Of a stretch of 64,000 bases of DNA, positions 58,227 through 64,000 are shown in pieces. The position numbers and the translations under genes were made by a program. A model generated the notes under the pieces. It saw only the letters and a list, made by a program, of their open reading frames with translations, did not search any database and was not told the DNA's origin. The stretch's first letter is position 1, and each line of letters opens with the position of its first letter. Origin of the DNA: [Phialemoniopsis] sp. UDSM-2020 (Eukaryota > Ascomycota > Sordariomycetes > Thyridiales > Thyridiaceae); contig JAEILZ010000008.1 of NCBI GenBank assembly GCA_018873225.1, positions 1,860,001 through 1,924,000 on the forward strand, given 5' to 3'.

Positions 58227-60885
58227 CTATGATGACTTATTCATGTGCTCGAGCCGAATACCCACAGCACGCCTGTGAGCCTCGAGTTGCTCCACCTTGG
58301 CGAGCTGCATCACGGCCTCACCCACATTGCGCAGACCCTCAGCGGTGAGGTTGGAGCTGGTAATGTGCTTGAGGAAGGAGCCCAGATTGACACCGGAATA
58401 TTGCTTGGCGAATCCATAGGTAGCTACAGCGAAGATGTTAGCACATGATCTATCTACGGAGGAGAAGTCGTGACTTACGGAGAGAGTGGTTTACACCAGC
58501 GGAGTAGTCGCCGACGCTCTCGGGTGTCCACTGGCCAATGAAGACGCTACCGGCATTCATGACCTGGTCGACGGCCTTTTCGGCATCCTTGAGTTGGAGG
58601 ATCAAGTGCTCAGGAGCGTACTCGTTGCTGATACGCATGGCCTCCTCGACATCGCGCACCTGGATCGTGACCGAGTGGGCAATGGAGCCGCGGACAATGT
58701 CAACTCGGGGGAGAGCCATAGCTTGCGAGTGGAGCTCATCCTCTATGGTTTGAAGGTGCTTCTCGTCCAAGTCAATGGCAAGGAGAACGACTTGGCTGTC
58801 AACACCGTGCTCGGCTTGAGATAGTAGATCAGACGCGACGAAAGCAGGGTTGGCATCCTTGTCGGCAATGACGAGAACCTCAGAGGGACCGGCCGGCATG
58901 TCAATACCGCAACCGGCATTGGTGTCATTGCTGACGAACATCTTGGCAGCAGTGACGAACTGGTTGCCAGGACCGAGGATCTTGTCGACCTTGGTCACAC
59001 TCTCGGTACCATAGGCCATGGCAGCGACAGCCTGAGCACCGCCAGCGAGAACGATGCTTTCAGCGCCAACTTTGTGGGCTACGTAGACAATCTCCGGGGT
59101 GATGCTGCCGTCTGCGCGGGGAGGCGATGCCAGCACAATCTTCTGGCAGCCTGCAACCATGGCAGGCACACCGAGCATGAGAGCGGTACTGGGCAGCACA
59201 GCGGTACCGCCAGGGACGTACAAGCCAACACGCTCGATTGGCCTTGAGAAACGGCTACAGACGACACCCGGCATGGTCTCGACATTGAGCACCTTCTCAT
59301 CCTTCTGAGCCGCATGGAATTTGCGGATGTTTTCAAAGGAGACATCAATTGCCTTGATGGTCTCAGCCGGTAGTTGCATAAGAGATTCGGGGAAAGGGGC
59401 TTTGAGGACGGGGGATGTCAGGGATGTCGCCTTCTCAAACTTGTGAGTGTAGGCCAACAGACCCTTGTCTCCGTTCTTGCGCACATCGTCGATAATAGGG
59501 GTAATAATCTTCATGATGGCGTCGGAGGACTTCTGAGACGGCCTCTTGAGAACTTCCTCAATCTCGGCGGGCGCCGACTTCGATGAATCGTAGCGCCTCA
59601 TGGTGATGCGCTCGGAACTCTGCGTGGGTGCGGAAGCCGGGGCCGAGGCCGAAGCAGGTGCCTGGGTGGCATTTGTGGGCTTGATTCCCTCCTTCTCAGC
59701 CCATTTGCCCTTTGCATCGCCTTGTCTCCTCTTGACTTTCCAGCTCTTGGCGTCGAGACTCCTCTCGACATCTGCTAGGCTTACACCAGCCGAAACAACC
59801 TTGGCCAGAGCAAAATAGATCAGGTCCGCAGCCTCGAAAGCTATCTCTTCAGGAGTATTCGCGGTGCATAGTTCCTCGGCCTCCTCCATAATCTTGGCCC
59901 TCAACAACTTTTCGTCAGAGAAGAGCCGCGCCGTGTATGACCCTGCAGGGGCGGACTGCTTTCGAGACTGGAGTGTCTGCTCCAGCTTTGGAATTCCCCG
60001 CAGGTTGCCGAAGCAGCCGGATTGCTCGAGGTGGCAGAATCGGTTCTTTTGTTTGACAACAAACTTCAAAGCATCGTTATCGCAGTCCAGACTGATCTTC
60101 AAGAGCTCCTGGGTATCTCCCGAGCTGGCACCTTTGTACCACAAGCCTCGTTTCCTGCTTTGATAGACGCCGGTCTGCGTTCGGAGAGCCTCGGCTACAC
60201 TCTCCTCGCTGCTGTAGACGAGACCTAGCGCGACGCCTGTCTCGTCAGTGACTACTGTCGGGATGAGCTTGTCAGCTCTATCCGACGTCCATGTAGAGGA
60301 CATGATCTTGGCCACAGAGAGCTTGCTAGCATCGTCTTTGTTGGCGGTCAAGCCAGTGGACGGAAGAATCGGCAGTGCGCCACACTGAGCCGTAATAACG
60401 ATAAACTTCTGAAGGTCGGTGCCGGAGGCAGGCTTGATGAAGAGTGATGAGATCTTCTTAGCCTTGCACTTCTCGGCGAACTGGCCATCACCATATTTGG
60501 CAATGTCAAAATCGGTGATGAGAAGGCCGCTCTCGGTTGCGGTATCGAGTTGGGCGGCATCGGTAATGAGCGGAGCAACTCTTGTGCTGTATGATGCGTA
60601 CTCTGATAGCTGCTCGGGCTTGACGAACACTTTGCGAGCACCTGCGTCTAGTAGCGCAACGATGTCATCCTTGGAGTCGAGGCGGGTCACATCAAGGTAG
60701 GGCTCAAACTCCACATTGTGGCGTTTGAGAAAGCTGAAGACTTTCTCGAGGTTGTTATCCGTGACCTCGAGGAAGATACAACCAAGACAGCTCACTTCCT
60801 CTCGAGTGAGGCCCTCCTTCTCCCCGCCCAGTCCCGGAGGAATGGAGACGCTCACGAGGAACGGCTGAGGGAGTGTCGATTCCAT
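58227..60885 (-). CDS. his-3: trifunctional histidine biosynthesis protein (HisI-HisE-HisD)
   Basis: Exons 58479-60885 and 58227-58423 give 867 residues. The ATG at 60885 is chosen because earlier codons of the frame start at TTG. Three activities are fused as in yeast HIS4 and Neurospora his-3. Phosphoribosyl-AMP cyclohydrolase is at about 200-285 (SRKRGLWYKGASSGD, LDCDNDALKFVV), phosphoribosyl-ATP pyrophosphohydrolase at about 300-390 (IMEEAEELC, FEAADLIYFALAKV), and histidinol dehydrogenase from about 425 to the end (VGLYVPGGTAVLPS, GPGNQFV, AGPSEVLVIAD, LLSQAEHGVDSQ). The intron falls inside the conserved NHSLPTYGFAKQYSGV, which fixes the splice. The N-terminal 190 residues are the usual fungal extension. 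A TGAGTCA element lies about 230 nt upstream, fitting cross-pathway control. Expected in the cytosol. Confidence 0.95.
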
Positions 60886-61594
60886 TGGTAGTGTTGCACC
60901 CAATTGGAATGAGGATGGGCTCTAAATTCTGGTATAGGTCTTGTAAGATCGCACTGAGAATACACAACCAGGATGAGTCGACTTTTGTTCAGAATTGGAA
61001 ATGACTATGCTCTGATTCCCTCTGCCTGTATCGGCCGGTAGTGGGGAAAAATAATTCTGCCAGCGCTGGGTCATGCCCCGCCATCCCGAAAAGATAGGGC
61101 GGTGTAACCTGCTGTGAGTCAATCCTTTACATGTAAGCTGTAGTCCAAGCGTCTGGATCGCTGTTCTCCGGATTATCACCGATTCCGGGCTGACCGTAGC
61201 AGCCCGTGCTCAACTCAGTGCTCCACACCGAGTTGACGACCCAGACACTGCTATCGACTCCTACACATTCAACTTATCGAACTCATCCCTGCAATCTCAA
61301 CTGTCGCACTTCAATCAACGGTCTCTCTTTCCACCAAATCAAAGTTCACCACATTTGGTCCCCATCTGCTGAACTGGTAGCGCGCCCTGTCTTCTGTGCT
61401 CGTCGCAGACTGACTATTCAATAAACAATCCTCTTCCGTTCGCATCTTCAAAGCTCTCGATGGCTGATTAGAGGTCACCATTCAAGCTTCCGCTGCCCCC
61501 TCTGAAGCAGTCGCCTATCCCGCCAGGCCGCTCAAGGCCTCCCGAATCTCCTCTTCCCCTTCCGCAGCAGGGCGCGCAGCGATCCAATCGCGAC
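60886..61594. other. divergent promoter, his-3 and TAF9
   Basis: A bidirectional region of about 0.7 kb containing a perfect TGAGTCA at 61115-61121 (listed separately). C/T-rich leader sequence precedes TAF9. No coding frame is supported. Confidence 0.55.
61115..61121 (-). promoter_or_regulatory. Gcn4/CPC1-type element TGAGTCA
   Basis: Perfect TGAGTCA (TGACTCA on the other strand) about 230 nt before the his-3 start codon, a known target class of the Gcn4/CPC1 activator. It is closer to his-3 than to TAF9 (about 475 nt), and a biosynthetic gene is the more likely client. Confidence 0.65.
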
Positions 61595-62476
61595 ATGTCT
61601 GCCGCCGAACCCCAGACCAACGGCGTCGCGCCGGCGCCCTCCTCATCAGCAGGCACCAACAGCCAGACCCTCGTCGGCGCAAGCACACAGGCCACCACCG
61701 GCGCCGCCACCAGCCAGTCCGCAGCAGGACACTCCCAGTCACAACCACCGGCCTCGCAGACCCCAGGCCCGGCCTCGCAGCAGCAATCACAACAGAACCC
61801 ACAACAGCAGCAGCAGCAGCAACAGCAACAGCAACCGTCCAGCGCCCCGAGGCCACGCGACGCGCGCACCCTGGAGCTCCTCCTCACGGCGCAGGGCGTG
61901 ACGTCGTACGAGTCGCGCATACCCCTCCTCCTCCTCGACTTCGCCTACCGGCACACTTCTTCCGTCCTCTCCGACGCGCTGCACCTCGGCGCCGACCCGT
62001 ACGTCACCCACGCCGGCTCCAAGCCCAGCGCATCGTCCGGCGCCGCGGCGGCCGCTCCCGGAGCCGACGCCACCGTCAGCGCGAGCGCCGTCCAGCTGGC
62101 CATCGCGTCCAGGCTGTCGTACCAGTTCCGCGGGGGCGGCGGAGGCGGCGGCGCCTCCAAGGACTGGCTCATGGACGTGGCGCGGGAGCGCAACAAGGTC
62201 GCCCTGCCCAGGGTGGCGGCAACGGAGTGGGGCGTGCGTCTGCCCGGCGAACGGTTTGTGCTTAACGGGCTCAGCTGGGGTCTGAAGGACGAGTGGGCTG
62301 CAGGCGAGGAGTGGAGTGCCGATGAGGAGGACGATGACCAGGCCATGGCTGATGCCATGGAGGGAGTCGAAGGAAATGTGGACGAGGAAGACGTCGGAGG
62401 CGATGGCGTTGAGGGCGGCACCCAGGCTGACGTCTTTGGTGACGCCATGGAGGAGGATGCCGATATGATGGAGTAA
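61595..62476 (+). CDS. TAF9: transcription initiation factor TFIID/SAGA subunit 9
   Basis: An intronless 293-residue frame. The first 85 residues are low-complexity Ser/Ala/Gln/Pro with a run of eleven Gln (CAG/CAA mix). A histone-fold domain then begins: [20 protein letters not shown], then [20 protein letters not shown] and LGADPY, the TAF9 core that pairs with TAF6 in TFIID and SAGA. An Ala/Gly-rich loop (including seven Gly in a row) interrupts the fold before a further conserved helix ([12 protein letters not shown]) and the segment [15 protein letters not shown]. The last 50 residues are strongly acidic. Polymorphism in the Gln and Gly repeats is likely. Confidence 0.93.
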   Translation: MSAAEPQTNGVAPAPSSSAGTNSQTLVGASTQATTGAATSQSAAGHSQSQPPASQTPGPASQQQSQQNPQQQQQQQQQQQPSSAPRPRDARTLELLLTAQGVTSYESRIPLLLLDFAYRHTSSVLSDALHLGADPYVTHAGSKPSASSGAAAAAPGADATVSASAVQLAIASRLSYQFRGGGGGGGASKDWLMDVARERNKVALPRVAATEWGVRLPGERFVLNGLSWGLKDEWAAGEEWSADEEDDDQAMADAMEGVEGNVDEEDVGGDGVEGGTQADVFGDAMEEDADMME

Positions 62477-62991
62477 GCCTAGCCTGGCTCAGGGAGCATC
62501 AGGACTAGCTATATTTGACCTTCCTTCACATGTAGCTCCACACATTGGGATGTTGAATGAAGGCAACAACCTTTTAGTGGTCTACGACTTATCGAAGGCT
62601 GAGCAGTGGCGGGACGGTATGGTCTCGCAATTCGGCATATCAAAGTTTTGCAACGGTGGGCACCACCGTACCATAGGATTTTTTTCACTCTTTAGAGGCG
62701 TTTAGCGCAAGGCGAAAATGGGTTGTTGTACAATACTTGTGTATCAATTAAGAGAAAACTATGGGCTTCAAAGACGCCTCGCTATGCCAAGCCACCAAAC
62801 TGATACAACACGATGCCAAAAACGCCAGCAGATCTATCTGTCTAAGCATGCTTATGCTTGCCGATGTATGCCAAAGTCTCCCTTGCCCCCATCGTGATAG
62901 TGAGTATGAAAATCGCCTTCTCCTTTCCCTTGTGCATTGACCAGCGTTGTAATCAAAACAATGACCTTGTCCGGCCCGAGAACATCCCTTT
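62477..62991. other. convergent 3' flanks of TAF9 and lipin genes
   Basis: About 0.5 kb, tail-to-tail, AT-rich. No gene recognised. Confidence 0.5.
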
Positions 62992-64000
62992 CTAGGACTT
63001 GACCTTCTTGCCCACCGACAAGTTGTTCAGTCCAGTGATCATCTCGGCATTGACATCTGGAACTGCGACCTCGGGTGACTCATCCTTGGTCTCAACAGCG
63101 TCAGGCTCGTTCACCTCTGCGCTCCCCTCTTCATATGCAAGCTCGTCATCATACACATCCTCTTCGTTATCGGCGTACTCGTCTTCGTCCTCCATCATGG
63201 AGCCGACCATATGTTCGTCGCCTTCATAATACTCGTCCATTGAGCCGCGCGAGATGTAGCTCTCGCCGAGCTCCTCATCAAGCTCCTCGTCCTCGTCTTC
63301 GGCATACTGGCTCTCGTGATCATCGGCCACATCGACATCCTCGGAGTCGCTCGCGGAGAACTCGTCTAGCTCCAGGGGCGTGTCTCGCCAGTACTTGAAG
63401 TCGGTGTAGTCTTCACCTCCGCCCTTCACTAGCGTACTGACAGGGGGGAAGTAGTGGTCAACCACCTCGCCCATGTTGACGTAGCTCAGCTTGAGCTTGT
63501 TAAGACTAAGCAGATCGAGCGACACCTCAGCATTAGAATTGATGGTGAAAATACGGTTGCGGGGCACGTCCACAGTTCGATATGAGATCTGGTCCGTAAG
63601 ACGATTACCGAAGCCAGCATAGAAAGGGTGGTGCTCGGGCCCGTAAAGGTTTCTGATGTCCCGAAGTGTAGCCATCTTGAAGACGTGGGGCTTGCGCAAA
63701 TAGATTTCGCGACGCAGCGCCGCCATTGTTCGGTCAGGGGACAAAATCGTTGGGCCACGCGGTAAGCGGTAGTTATCCTGCTGAATACCCGCAAGGTAGG
63801 CCCGGGTCGTGTCAGCCTGACCGACGGAGCGGCTTGTCAGATACATGATATTGTATCCATTGGCCACGATATCGCTGTAGAGCTTGGCTACTCCAGCATG
63901 CGTCCAATCACGCCCAATCATGTTCAGCACATGGCCTAGAGCGTCCGACTTGGTAATGGTTCCATCGATATCTGAGATGACCACCGGCACTTCGTGCTTC
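62992..64000 (-). CDS. PAH1: lipin/PAH1-type phosphatidate phosphatase, C-terminal part (cut by window edge)
   Basis: The frame is open to the right edge and continues beyond it, so only about the last 335 residues are present; the amphipathic N-terminal lipin domain is outside. The LNS2 catalytic domain is visible: VVISDIDGTITKSDALGHVL with the DxDGT nucleophile motif, IMYLTSRSVGQADTTRAYL, LPRGPTILSPDRTMAALRRE and a FGNRLTDQISYRTVDVP segment. The enzyme dephosphorylates phosphatidic acid to diacylglycerol at the ER/nuclear membrane, controlling triacylglycerol and phospholipid supply. The C-terminal 110 residues are a very acidic Asp/Glu/Tyr-rich tail, usual for fungal PAH1 and thought to aid membrane-phosphatase recognition. 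Confidence 0.93.
   Translation of the reverse strand, partial: KHEVPVVISDIDGTITKSDALGHVLNMIGRDWTHAGVAKLYSDIVANGYNIMYLTSRSVGQADTTRAYLAGIQQDNYRLPRGPTILSPDRTMAALRREIYLRKPHVFKMATLRDIRNLYGPEHHPFYAGFGNRLTDQISYRTVDVPRNRIFTINSNAEVSLDLLSLNKLKLSYVNMGEVVDHYFPPVSTLVKGGGEDYTDFKYWRDTPLELDEFSASDSEDVDVADDHESQYAEDEDEELDEELGESYISRGSMDEYYEGDEHMVGSMMEDEDEYADNEEDVYDDELAYEEGSAEVNEPDAVETKDESPEVAVPDVNAEMITGLNNLSVGKKVKS

Noticed and set aside
57637..58278. Plus-strand frame of 213 codons after the histidine kinase
   Set aside because: Lies in the convergent 3' flank, runs into the his-3 last exon and shows no domain.

Overview
The window is nuclear DNA of a filamentous ascomycete, most likely a Sordariomycete. Genes lie singly on both strands. 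Most contain one to four short introns of roughly 50-145 nt with GT..AG ends and CTRAC-like branch sites. The product set (fused trifunctional histidine enzyme, plant-type DAHP synthase, RIC-8, GPI-type phospholipase B, multi-PAS hybrid histidine kinase, Wss1 with zinc fingers) is typical of that class. I cannot name the species. All splice models here are hand-read from frame, donor/acceptor and family alignment.

Layout. 0.7-2.2 kb: membrane acyltransferase (-). 3.8-4.3: small cysteine-rich secreted protein (+). 4.6-5.5: Mediator subunit Med8 (-). 6.2-8.1: choline sulfatase (-). 10.2-11.1: MPDU1-like PQ-loop protein (-). 11.5-12.6: chromodomain protein (-). 13.3-15.0: RIC-8 (-), divergent from 15.7-21.0: Rif1 (+). 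21.5-22.0: HYPK-like NatA regulator (-), divergent from 22.6-24.0: class II DAHP synthase (+). 24.5-25.6: glucose-6-phosphate 1-epimerase (-). 26.7-30.3: AT-hook/BRCT nuclear protein (-). 32.8-34.8: phospholipase B (+). 35.5-37.3: half-zinc-cluster protein with an apparently dead caspase-like domain (-). 37.3-44.9: long gene-poor block whose only recognisable gene is an aberrant tRNA-Phe. 44.9-45.7: DUF5519 (luciferase-like) protein (-). 46.5-47.9: secreted pepsin-type protease (-). 49.9-51.2: Wss1-like DNA-protein crosslink protease (+). 53.3-57.6: hybrid histidine kinase (+). 58.2-60.9: HIS4/his-3-type enzyme (-), divergent from 61.6-62.5: TAF9 (+). 63.0 to the right edge: C-terminal part of lipin/PAH1 (-), cut by the window.

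How the genes relate. Nothing here looks like a biosynthetic or defence cluster. It is ordinary housekeeping DNA (transcription machinery, genome maintenance, amino-acid synthesis, signalling) with a few secreted proteins. The two amino-acid biosynthetic genes (histidine, aromatic) each carry a perfect Gcn4/CPC1-type TGAGTCA or TGACTCA element about 230 nt upstream of the start codon, as expected for cross-pathway control.

The most unusual object is the tRNA-Phe(GAA) gene at 43015-43209. Besides its normal 17-nt anticodon-loop intron it contains two extra inserts of 54 and 55 nt. Both have the full signature of spliceosomal (mRNA-type) introns, and removing both restores the canonical tRNA-Phe body exactly. 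The same gene lacks four bases in the T-loop, so it may be a decaying copy.
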